Position numbers and translations under genes: made by a program. A stretch of DNA of 43,037 nt from Gammaproteobacteria bacterium. GTDB taxonomy: Bacteria; Actinomycetota; Acidimicrobiia; Spongiisociales; UBA4744. Shown piece after piece: positions 1 to 7,075 of this stretch (position 1 is the first letter of the stretch; the number at the start of each line of letters is the position of its first letter). Where the stretch lies: positions 1-43,037 of the forward strand of contig JAACED010000017.1 of NCBI GenBank assembly GCA_011682695.1. Direction: 5' to 3'. The notes below the pieces were generated by a model. It did not search any database, was not told the DNA's origin, and saw only the letters and a program-made list of their open reading frames with translations.

Positions 1-143
1 ATGTCACCGTCATCGACCCGCCGTCGGTGGCGACCAGAACCGTCGAGGCAGTGGTCTCGATGGGCCTCTCCCACAGCAGGCGAACCTATCCATCCCGAGC
101 ACCCAAGCCCTACCGCTGGCCAGGGCTCTCGCTCCCAACCTGA
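1..143 (+). CDS. Asp/Glu/hydantoin racemase-like protein, C-terminal end only
   Basis: Reading from base 3, an open frame runs from the window edge to a TGA at 141-143 and gives about 46 residues. It begins VTVIDPPSVATRTVEAVVSM, which resembles the C-terminal helix of Asp/Glu/hydantoin racemases, where a conserved DP is followed by a helix. The next gene starts 13 bases later and is a complete member of the same family, so this is probably the first of two tandem paralogues. The assignment rests on the end of the protein only; the catalytic cysteines lie outside the window. Confidence 0.55.
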   Translation, partial: VTVIDPPSVATRTVEAVVSMGLSHSRRTYPSRAPKPYRWPGLSLPT

Positions 144-156
144 TGAGGTCAAGCAG

Positions 157-873
157 ATGACTCATATCCGCATTCTCGTGCCCGTCGTCCCGAGCGACTC
201 ACTGCCCGGACCAGACGAGATTCTCGAAATCTACGCGCCCCTTCGCAGGCCGGATCTGGTGATCAGCTGCCGGATGATCGAGCGTGGCCCGATGTCGATC
301 GAAGGGCGCAAGGAGGAAGCCGAGGCTGTACCGGGGCTCATTACCTTGGCGGTCGAGGCGGAGGCCGACGGAGTCGATGCCGTGGTGATCGACTGCATGG
401 GCGACCCGGGCGTCGATGTGTTGCGCGAGATCGTCTCGATCCCCGTGCTCGGGCCTGCACGCACGTCGATGACCGTAGCCGCGAACATCGGACACCGTTT
501 CTCGATTCTCACCGTCCTCGAGCGGTCGCGACCGCTGGTGGATGAGCAAGTGGAACGAGCAGGGCTCTCCGGGAGGCTGGCCTCGGTACGAGTGGTCGAT
601 TTGCCGGTGCTCGAGATCGAGAGCCACCCGGACGAGACATTCGAGAAGCTCATGGCCCAGGCCGAGCGGGCGGCCCGCGACGATCGTGCCGACGTGATCA
701 TCCCCGGGTGTACCGGGTATGTGGGACTGGCCGAATCGATTGAGCAGGAGCTCCACGCCCGGGGCCTCCTTGCCACCGTACTCGACCCGATGCCGCTGAC
801 GATCAGGATGGCGGCGGTGCTCGCCGAGAGCGGTCACAGCCACCCCAAGAGCGCGTACATGGCTCCGGGGTGA
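157..873 (+). CDS. Asp/Glu/hydantoin racemase family protein
   Basis: A 238-residue protein starting MTHIRILVPVVP. The family (aspartate/glutamate racemase, hydantoin racemase, maleate isomerase) uses two cysteines as acid and base. Candidates visible here are the Cys in VVIDCMGDPGVDVLRE and the Cys in VIIPGCTGYVGLAE, each at the expected place after a beta strand. The conserved DP near the end (TVLDPMPLTIRMAAVL) is present. ATG 157 was chosen because family similarity begins exactly there and a GAGG lies 8 bases upstream; the frame is open further upstream, but that stretch overlaps the end of the previous gene. The substrate cannot be told from sequence. Its relation to the downstream his genes is probably only positional. 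Confidence 0.8.
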   Translation: MTHIRILVPVVPSDSLPGPDEILEIYAPLRRPDLVISCRMIERGPMSIEGRKEEAEAVPGLITLAVEAEADGVDAVVIDCMGDPGVDVLREIVSIPVLGPARTSMTVAANIGHRFSILTVLERSRPLVDEQVERAGLSGRLASVRVVDLPVLEIESHPDETFEKLMAQAERAARDDRADVIIPGCTGYVGLAESIEQELHARGLLATVLDPMPLTIRMAAVLAESGHSHPKSAYMAPG

Positions 874-1130
874 TCGTTCTGCGACCCGCTCGGACAACCC
901 TCGCCGAAGACCGGCGGTGATCCGGCAGGCGGGAACCACGCCATGGTCAGGACGACACCGGTGATCCGGAACGTGTGACCGATGATGAGGACGGCGGCGG
1001 CGACGTGACTTCTCCGGAAGCCGGTTCGACGTCGATGCAAGGGCACGACACGCTGCAATGAGTTCGGTGTCGACGCATACACTCGTCCGCTATCTCCCGG
1101 TGCACCAGCCTTCTTGCCGGCGATGTTCTG
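874..1130. other. Intergenic region before the his leader
   Basis: No convincing gene on either strand. A minus-strand open frame covers part of it but has no family resemblance and runs across the histidine leader. Two copies of GGTGATCCGG (around 909 and 959) are visible without a clear role. The regulatory elements of the his operon start at 1131. Confidence 0.5.
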
Positions 1131-1159
1131 TTGCAGTTCGGTTCGAGACGGGCTACCGT
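1131..1159 (+). promoter_or_regulatory. Promoter of the his leader and operon
   Basis: TTGCAG (1131-1136), a 17-base spacer and TACCGT (1154-1159) fit a housekeeping sigma promoter. The expected start site is only a few bases upstream of the leader-peptide ATG at 1170, so the leader mRNA would have an almost absent 5' UTR, as is common for actinobacterial leader peptides. Confidence 0.65.
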
Positions 1160-1169
1160 GCTCCCCGCA

Positions 1170-1223
1170 ATGAAAAGGCCATTCGCCCACGTTCATCATC
1201 ACCACCCGGATCGGGTCGGTTGA
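1170..1223 (+). CDS. hisL: His-rich leader peptide of the histidine operon attenuator
   Basis: A 17-codon ORF encodes MKRPFAHVHHHHPDRVG, with five histidine codons at 1188-1205. Enterobacterial HisL is a 16-residue peptide with a run of seven His followed by Pro-Asp, and this one has four consecutive His followed by Pro-Asp. It lies 110 bases before hisG and is followed by a terminator-like hairpin at 1258-1284. This is the layout of ribosome-mediated attenuation: lack of charged tRNA-His stalls the ribosome on the His run and favours read-through into hisG. It has no Shine-Dalgarno sequence and sits just after the predicted transcription start, so it may be translated leaderless. Confidence 0.88.
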   Translation: MKRPFAHVHHHHPDRVG

Positions 1224-1257
1224 TGGTGCTCAACTAGCGAAAGCCAGCTAAGGACAC

Positions 1258-1284
1258 AAACGCCGACTTCAGCAGTCGGTGTTT
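1258..1284 (+). terminator. Attenuator terminator hairpin upstream of hisG
   Basis: A 10-bp stem (AAACGCCGAC, 1258-1267, with GTCGGTGTTT, 1275-1284, one G-U pair) closes a 7-base loop and leads into the U-rich CTTGTTT. A competing pairing is visible: GTCGG at 1215-1219, just after the His codons, can pair with CCGAC at 1263-1267, the inner part of the left terminator arm. A ribosome stalled on His codons would leave GTCGG free (antiterminator), whereas one reaching the stop codon would cover it (terminator). A smaller hairpin, GTTGA/TCAAC (1219-1234), lies between. Confidence 0.72.
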
Positions 1285-1332
1285 CTTGTTTATGGGCAAG
1301 CACCCGGCCGCTGTCGGCGGGAAAGAGCCCGG

Positions 1333-2208
1333 ATGACATCACCCAAACAACAAGACCTTCTTCACCTTGCCGTGCCCAAAGGCCGTATCGAGGAGGGGGT
1401 TGTGAGCCTCCTTTCGGACGCGGGTCTGAGATTGCGCAGCGGTGGCCGCGGGTACCGACCCCAGCTGTCGGTTCCCGGCTACGAGGTCAAACTCCTCAAA
1501 CCACAGAACATCGTGGAGATGCTGGCGGCCGGGTCCCGCGATATCGGATTCGCCGGTGCCGATTGGGTGGCTGAAAAGAACGCCGAACTGATCGAGATGC
1601 TGGACACAGGTCTCGACCCGGTACGTGTCGTTGCCGCCGCGCCCCTGTCGCTTCTCGAGGATGGTCGCCTTCCGAATCGGCGGTTGACGGTTGCCAGTGA
1701 GTACGAGCGGTTGTCCCGTCGTTGGATAGCTCAGCGTGGTTTGAACGCCGTCTTCGTCCGCTCGTACGGGGCGACCGAAGTGTTTCCGCCCGAAGACGCC
1801 GACGTGATCGTCGACAACACTGCCACGGGGGAGACCCTCTCCGCCAACGGGCTTACCGTTGTGGATGAGCTGATCACGTCGTCGACTCGGCTGTACGCCA
1901 GCCCTCAGGTACTGGACTTGCCGACGAAGAAGGCGGCGATCGACGGTCTGGTGCTGAGTTTGCGGTCGGTGCTCGAGGCGAGACGCCGTGTGATGGTCGA
2001 GTTCAACGTGTCTGCCGAGTACCTCGAGGGGATCATCGAGATTCTCCCGCGCATGCGTGAACCGACCATTGCTCGCCTGCACGGTGATAGCGGAATGGCG
2101 GTGAAGGCCGCAGTGCCTCGTTCCGAGCTACCGGCGTTGATCCCCTTGCTCAAAGAACGTGAGGCAACGGATATCGCCGTCTCGCGACTGGAGCAGATCG
2201 TCCCATGA
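1333..2208 (+). CDS. hisG: ATP phosphoribosyltransferase, long form
   Basis: First step of histidine synthesis: condensation of ATP with PRPP. The protein has 291 residues, which is the length of the long HisG type with its own C-terminal ACT-like regulatory domain; the short type of about 210 residues needs HisZ. The N-terminal LAVPKGRIEEGVV motif, the catalytic-fold IGFAGADWV segment and the PRPP-loop region DVIVDNTATGETL are present, and the last ~75 residues form the regulatory domain, so histidine feedback inhibition is likely. ATG 1333 was chosen because similarity begins there; the frame is open upstream through the attenuator. Its stop overlaps the start of the hisC fusion by 4 bases. 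Confidence 0.95.
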   Translation: MTSPKQQDLLHLAVPKGRIEEGVVSLLSDAGLRLRSGGRGYRPQLSVPGYEVKLLKPQNIVEMLAAGSRDIGFAGADWVAEKNAELIEMLDTGLDPVRVVAAAPLSLLEDGRLPNRRLTVASEYERLSRRWIAQRGLNAVFVRSYGATEVFPPEDADVIVDNTATGETLSANGLTVVDELITSSTRLYASPQVLDLPTKKAAIDGLVLSLRSVLEARRRVMVEFNVSAEYLEGIIEILPRMREPTIARLHGDSGMAVKAAVPRSELPALIPLLKEREATDIAVSRLEQIVP

Positions 2209-3875
2209 GCCGGCCCACCGCATATTCGCCTCCTCGGTCCGAGTATCCGATCGATCTGGACCTGTCGAGGAACGAGGGGCAACCGCCATCGACTTCCCTG
2301 CTGAGCCACGTCTCCGACGAGGCCCGCCTGGTGAGTCGATACCCGGAGACTTCTGCACTGAGAGAGAGTATCGCCGAGCTTCACGGAGTCGACACCGATC
2401 GAGTGCTGGTGACTGCCGGCGGCGACGACGCCCTGCTGAGATGTTTCCTCGCTCGCATGGGCCCAGGCCGGAAGGCGGTAGCCACGTATCCGAGCTTCGA
2501 GATGATCCCCCGTTATGCCGGCCAGGTGGGAGGTCGCTTGGTCGAGGTGCCCTGGTGGCAAGGTGCCTTCCCGACAGAAGCCGTCATGAGCGCCATCTCG
2601 GATGACACGGATGCCGTGTTCGTGGTCTCACCGAACAACCCGACGGGGGGAGTGATCGACGAAGCCGCCCTGGGCGAGATGGCGGCGAGAGCGCGTCTGG
2701 TGGTACTCGATGCCGCCTATGGTGACTTTGCCGATTGTGACCTGACCGGCGCTGCTCTCGAAATGAAGAATGTCGCCATCGTTCGCACCCTCTCCAAAGC
2801 TTGGGGTCTGGCCGGCCTCCGGGTCGGCTACCTGCTGGGTTCCACCGAGCTGGTTACGGAGCTGGCGGCGTACGCGAATCCGTACCCGGTATCCGGGCTT
2901 TCGGCATCTCTTGCGACGAAGCGCCTGAATGATCGAAACGAGGTCGCCGAGTTCATCGGCAATGTGAGATCTCAGCGAGACGCGCTGGCCGGAATCCTCG
3001 ATTCGCTCGGCGTCGTCACATTGCCATCTCAGGCCAACTTCCTCTTGGCCCGATTCGACGCTCCGGAATGGGTGCTTTCCGCTGCTGCGTCTCTGGGAGT
3101 TGCGCTGCGAAGGTTCCCGCATCGCCCGGGACTCGAGAGCTACCTTCGGATCACCCTGCCCGGCGACCAGCCTCGGTTCGAGCGTCTGGTCCACACTCTG
3201 GCGTCGGCCGTTGCTCCCGAGGCCCTGTTGTTCGACATCGATGGTGTCCTCGCCGATGTTTCCGACTCTCAGGTGACCGCGATCGTCGAAACCGCAGCGA
3301 GTTTCGGAGTCGATGTGACCCGTCGGGATATCGAGGAGGCCAAAGCGGCGGGCAACGCGAACGACGATTGGGAGCTGACGCGAAGACTTTGCGCCGACTC
3401 CGGCGTGGAGGCGCCGATATCCGTTGTCATCGACCGGTTCGAGACTCTCTACCAGGGAGTCGACGGCCTCGAAGGTCTCAAACTGCGCGAGGAGGCGCTG
3501 GTGGATGCCGCCACGTTGGAGCGGTGGGCGGAGATGCTTCCCATAGGTGTCGTGACGGGACGACCAAGGTCTGATGCCGAGGAGTTCCTCGCCCGGTTCG
3601 GGATGTTGGATTCGATCTCGGTACTGGTCGCCAAAGAAGACACTCGTCTGAAGCCCGACCCGGCACCGGTCCGGTTGGCTCTGGAGCGTCTCGGTGTCGA
3701 CAGGGCCTGGATGTTGGGCGACACCCCTGATGACGTAGCTGCGGCAAGAGGTGCAGGAGTGATCCCGATCGGGATCGTTGCACCTGGCGATGACCCGAAC
3801 CGGGCTCGACGGTCTCTGGCCGGAGTCGCACGGATCCTCGGGTCGGTCTCGGAACTGGAAGGACTCTTTTCATGA
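2205..3875 (+). CDS. hisC: Histidinol-phosphate aminotransferase fused to a HAD phosphatase
   Basis: A 556-residue two-domain protein. Residues 1-335 are a HisC-type PLP aminotransferase with SPNNPTGG at 142-149 and the Schiff-base lysine in TLSKAWGLAG (K198). Residues 338-556 are a HAD hydrolase with all four motifs: DIDGV (D344, D346), T451 in VVTGRPRSD, K483 in KPDP, and GDTPDD (D506, D509, D510). HisC makes histidinol phosphate and a phosphatase must then release histidinol. No other histidinol-phosphatase gene is present in this operon, so the HAD domain probably does that step. This is inferred from context; HAD specificity cannot be read from the motifs. It overlaps hisG and hisB by 4 bases each. 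Confidence 0.9.
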   Translation: MSRPTAYSPPRSEYPIDLDLSRNEGQPPSTSLLSHVSDEARLVSRYPETSALRESIAELHGVDTDRVLVTAGGDDALLRCFLARMGPGRKAVATYPSFEMIPRYAGQVGGRLVEVPWWQGAFPTEAVMSAISDDTDAVFVVSPNNPTGGVIDEAALGEMAARARLVVLDAAYGDFADCDLTGAALEMKNVAIVRTLSKAWGLAGLRVGYLLGSTELVTELAAYANPYPVSGLSASLATKRLNDRNEVAEFIGNVRSQRDALAGILDSLGVVTLPSQANFLLARFDAPEWVLSAAASLGVALRRFPHRPGLESYLRITLPGDQPRFERLVHTLASAVAPEALLFDIDGVLADVSDSQVTAIVETAASFGVDVTRRDIEEAKAAGNANDDWELTRRLCADSGVEAPISVVIDRFETLYQGVDGLEGLKLREEALVDAATLERWAEMLPIGVVTGRPRSDAEEFLARFGMLDSISVLVAKEDTRLKPDPAPVRLALERLGVDRAWMLGDTPDDVAAARGAGVIPIGIVAPGDDPNRARRSLAGVARILGSVSELEGLFS

Positions 3876-4456
3876 GCAGGACGGCGGATTTCGCACGCAA
3901 GACCCAAGAGGTCGACATCGTGGGCTCGATCAGCCTCGATGGGACCGGACAATCCAAGCTCGATACCGGAGTGGGCTTCCTCGACCACATGCTGTCCACC
4001 CTCGCCAAGCACGCAAGATTCGATCTCGATCTCACCGCCCGGGGAGACTTGGGTGTCGACGATCACCACACGGCCGAGGACTGTGGGATAGCCATCGGGG
4101 GTGCCATCGACGAGGCGTTGGCGGACCGGACCGGAATCACTCGGTTTGGCTTTGCCTATGCACCGTTGGATGAGGCACTGTGCCGTGCGGTCGTCGACCT
4201 CTCGGGCCGCGGATGGGCTGAGGTCGGGATCCCGTTCACGAGGGAGACCATCGGCGATCTCGCGACCGAGAACATACAACACTTCCTGGTGTCGATGGCG
4301 GTCGAGGCGCGCATGGCGCTTCATGTCGATCTGATCCGAGGCGAGAACAATCACCACATGGCAGAGGCCGCGTTCAAGGCAGTGGCTCTCGCCCTGCGGT
4401 CGGCGGTGAGCGTGACCGGCGGAGACGTTCCGAGCACCAAGGGAACCTTGCGATGA
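3872..4456 (+). CDS. hisB: Imidazoleglycerol-phosphate dehydratase
   Basis: A 194-residue monofunctional HisB. It shows the duplicated metal-binding motifs of the family: DDHHTAEDCG near residue 70 and ENNHHMAEAAFKA near residue 155, which bind Mn2+ in the 24-meric enzyme. LDGTGQSKLDTGVGFLDHML near the N-terminus is also typical. It dehydrates imidazoleglycerol phosphate to imidazole-acetol phosphate, the substrate of the HisC domain encoded just upstream. There is no phosphatase domain as in enterobacterial HisB; in this operon the HAD domain is attached to HisC instead. It overlaps both neighbours by 4 bases (ATGA). Confidence 0.96.
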   Translation: MSRTADFARKTQEVDIVGSISLDGTGQSKLDTGVGFLDHMLSTLAKHARFDLDLTARGDLGVDDHHTAEDCGIAIGGAIDEALADRTGITRFGFAYAPLDEALCRAVVDLSGRGWAEVGIPFTRETIGDLATENIQHFLVSMAVEARMALHVDLIRGENNHHMAEAAFKAVALALRSAVSVTGGDVPSTKGTLR

Positions 4457-5064
4457 GCAAGAGCGTCGTGATCGTCTCCACCGGTACGGCCAATACGGCA
4501 TCGGTGGTCGCCGCGTTTCGGCGGGCTGGGGCTACTCCGAAGCTCGCAGACGACGCCAAGGACGTGGAGGCCGGCGACCGTGTGGTCGTTCCCGGTGTGG
4601 GTTCGTTCGGTGCCGCAATGTCGAGAATCGATCAGGTCGGGATGCGGGAGGTGCTGTCGGAGAGAATCGATGAGGGCCGTCCCACTCTGGCGATCTGTCT
4701 CGGGTTGCATCTGCTCTGTAGCGCGAGCGAGGAGAGCCCGGGGCAGCTCGGTCTTGATCTGGTCCCCGAAACGGTCACTCGGTTCGACGACGAGGTCAGG
4801 GTGCCTCAACTCGGGTGGAACATGGTCGAACCTGAACGAGGAAGCCGGTTTCTCACACGGGGCTGGGCCTACTTCGCCAACTCGTACCGGCTGTCGCGAA
4901 TACCGCAAGGATGGACGGGCGCAACGAGCGACTACGGAGGCCGGTTCGTGTCGGCGCTGGAACGGGGCGACGTCCTGGCTTGTCAGTTCCACCCCGAACT
5001 GTCCGGCGCCTGGGGCGCCGGCATCCTGGAACGATGGCTGACGGTCACTTCGGGGGTGGCGTGA
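4453..5064 (+). CDS. hisH: Imidazole glycerol phosphate synthase, glutaminase subunit
   Basis: A 203-residue class I glutamine amidotransferase. The nucleophile lies in LAICLGLHLLC (C82) and the catalytic His-Glu pair in CQFHPELSGAWG near residue 180. The family usually has LGMQ or LGLQ after the cysteine, whereas LGLH here is a small departure. HisH supplies ammonia from glutamine to HisF through the HisF barrel. The stop TGA (5062-5064) shares one base with the ATG of hisF at 5064, so the two subunits are translationally coupled. Confidence 0.93.
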   Translation: MSKSVVIVSTGTANTASVVAAFRRAGATPKLADDAKDVEAGDRVVVPGVGSFGAAMSRIDQVGMREVLSERIDEGRPTLAICLGLHLLCSASEESPGQLGLDLVPETVTRFDDEVRVPQLGWNMVEPERGSRFLTRGWAYFANSYRLSRIPQGWTGATSDYGGRFVSALERGDVLACQFHPELSGAWGAGILERWLTVTSGVA

Positions 5065-5819
5065 TGCTTGCGTCCCGCGTCATCCCCTGCCTCGACATCA
5101 GGGACGGGCGTGTTGTCAAGGGTGTCCGTTTTCAGGATCTGCGCGACGCCGGCGACCCGGTTGCCTGCGCCGCCGCCTACGAGGACCAGGGCGCCGACGA
5201 GATCGTTCTTCTCGATGTGTCGGCAACGCCCGAAGGTCGAAGTCATGCCGTTGAAACGGTCCAGGCGGTACGGTCGGTCCTCTCGATTCCGCTCACCGTC
5301 GGTGGGGGAGTCCGTTCCCCCGAGGACGCGGGGAGGCTTCTCGACGCCGGCGCGGACAAAGTGGGTGTCAACACGGCGGCGGTGACACGGCCCAGCCTGG
5401 TCTCGGACATCGCGCAGCGTTTCGGCTCTCAATGCACCGTTCTCGCCGTTGACGCCGCCAGGCGATCGACCCGTGGATGGGAAGTCGTGGTGGAGAGCGG
5501 CCGGAGACGGACCGGAATCGATGTCGTCGAATGGTGCCGGGCAGCGACCGCAGGCGGAGCCGGAGAGATCCTTCTCACGAGCTGGGATCGTGACGGGACC
5601 AAGGACGGGTACGATCTGGAGCTGGTCGCCGCGGTCAGCTCGGCAGTGAGCGTTCCGGTGATCGCGTCCGGTGGGGCCAGCAACGCCGCGCATCTCAGGG
5701 AGGGCCTCGAGGCGGGAGCCACGGGGGTCCTCGTTGCGTCGATTCTCCACGATGGCGTGACGACCGTCGGAGAGCTCAAGGCCCGACTGGGCACCATGGG
5801 AGTGGAGGTGCGACAGTGA
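5064..5819 (+). CDS. hisF: Imidazole glycerol phosphate synthase, cyclase subunit
   Basis: A 251-residue TIM barrel. The start MLASRVIPCLDIRDGRVVKG matches the HisF N-terminus, with the catalytic Asp in CLDIRDG; the second catalytic Asp is in LLTSWDRDGTKDGYDL. Phosphate-binding glycines are seen in TVGGGVRS and IASGGASN. HisF joins HisH to convert PRFAR and ammonia into imidazole-glycerol phosphate and AICAR. The start could be GTG 5061 or ATG 5064; ATG is preferred because family members start with ML at this point. The gene overlaps the following GTG of the hisA fusion by 4 bases. Confidence 0.95.
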   Translation: MLASRVIPCLDIRDGRVVKGVRFQDLRDAGDPVACAAAYEDQGADEIVLLDVSATPEGRSHAVETVQAVRSVLSIPLTVGGGVRSPEDAGRLLDAGADKVGVNTAAVTRPSLVSDIAQRFGSQCTVLAVDAARRSTRGWEVVVESGRRRTGIDVVEWCRAATAGGAGEILLTSWDRDGTKDGYDLELVAAVSSAVSVPVIASGGASNAAHLREGLEAGATGVLVASILHDGVTTVGELKARLGTMGVEVRQ

Positions 5820-7075
5820 TCATTCCCTCTATCGACATTTCGCACGGTTCGACGGTCCAGCTCGTCGGGGGCGAGAAGCCGGTTTTGGACGCCGGTGATC
5901 CCAGGCCTCTCCTGGAACGGTTCTCGGTGGCCGGGGAGGTGGCCGTCATCGACATCGACGCCGCTCGCGGTGAGGGGGACAACGCCGCCCTCATCGCCGA
6001 TCTGTGCCGACGAGGTCCAACGCGGGTGGGCGGTGGCATACGTGATGTCACCACTGCCCGACGTTGGCTGGACGCCGGGGCGAGGCGGGTGATCATCGGG
6101 ACGGCTGCGACACCGGAACTGTTGTCGCAGCTTCCTCGCGAGCGGGTGATCGTGGCCCTCGATTCCCGTGATGGGGATGTGGTAACCCACGGGTGGCGTC
6201 GCACGACAGGAGAAACCGTCTTGTCGCGAGTGGAGGAGCTTCGCGACTTCTGCGGAGGCTTTCTCATCACATTCGTGGAACGTGAGGGGCTTCTTCAAGG
6301 AACCGATCTGGAGCGCGCCGCGGCGGTGGTGGCCGCGGCCGGTGACAGCAGAGTGACCGTGGCCGGTGGAATCGTATCCGCAGACGAGATCCGAGAACTC
6401 GATCGTCTCGGCGCAGATGCTCAGGTGGGTATGGCCCTCTATACGGGAAAGATGTCCCTGGCAGACGCCATAGCCGCACCGCTGAGGTCCCTCCAGCCCG
6501 AAGGACTTTGGGCGACCGTGGTCGCCGACGAGGCGGGTCAGGCGCTTGGTCTCGTCTGGTCGAGCATGGAGAGCCTCCGTCTGGCCATCGAGACGAGAAC
6601 CGGTATCTATCAGAGCCGATCCCGCGGGCTCTGGGTCAAAGGGGAGACCTCCGGGGCGACACAAGAGCTGATCAAGATCGACGCGGACTGTGATCGTGAC
6701 GCCTTGCGCTTCACGGTTCGTCAGAAGCACGGATTCTGCCATCTCGGTCATCGGTCCTGCTGGGGTGAAGACAACGGGATACAGCGACTCGCCCGCCGCC
6801 TCATCGGGATCGCCGAAGAAGGGGCGAGCGGCAACACCGCCACCCTCTTGAACGATCCCGCCCTTCTCGCCGCGAAGATCCGTGAAGAAGCGAACGAGCT
6901 CGCCGTGGCGGCGGCTCACCAAGACGTGATCGCAGAAGCAGCGGACCTTCTCTACTTCACCTTGGTCAAGACCGCCTCGGCGGGTGTCACGCTGGAGGAG
7001 GTCGCCAAGGAGCTCGATCGACGAGAGTTGAAGGTCAGCCGAAGGCCGATGGAGGCCAAGGAGGTTCCCCAGTGA
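5816..7075 (+). CDS. hisA-hisIE: HisA-HisI-HisE triple fusion: isomerase, cyclohydrolase and pyrophosphohydrolase
   Basis: A 419-residue protein carrying three consecutive activities. Residues 1-225 are HisA, a TIM barrel with D7 in IPSIDISHG, VGGGIRD and D116 in VALDSRDG; the usual RDGT loop is replaced by REGLLQGTD. Residues about 233-320 are HisI (PR-AMP cyclohydrolase), with YQSRSRGLWVKGETSG, DADCDRDAL and GFCHLGHRSCW carrying the metal-binding residues. Residues about 325-410 are HisE (PR-ATP pyrophosphohydrolase), with AAKIREEANEL and EAADLLYF. The HisIE part resembles fungal HIS4 more than usual bacterial HisIE. It starts at GTG 5816 and overlaps hisD by 4 bases. Confidence 0.93.
   Translation: MIIPSIDISHGSTVQLVGGEKPVLDAGDPRPLLERFSVAGEVAVIDIDAARGEGDNAALIADLCRRGPTRVGGGIRDVTTARRWLDAGARRVIIGTAATPELLSQLPRERVIVALDSRDGDVVTHGWRRTTGETVLSRVEELRDFCGGFLITFVEREGLLQGTDLERAAAVVAAAGDSRVTVAGGIVSADEIRELDRLGADAQVGMALYTGKMSLADAIAAPLRSLQPEGLWATVVADEAGQALGLVWSSMESLRLAIETRTGIYQSRSRGLWVKGETSGATQELIKIDADCDRDALRFTVRQKHGFCHLGHRSCWGEDNGIQRLARRLIGIAEEGASGNTATLLNDPALLAAKIREEANELAVAAAHQDVIAEAADLLYFTLVKTASAGVTLEEVAKELDRRELKVSRRPMEAKEVPQ

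Noticed and set aside
834-1205. Minus-strand open frame of 123 codons before hisG
   Set aside because: It has no family resemblance and runs across the end of the racemase gene and the histidine leader and promoter, which are better supported on the plus strand.
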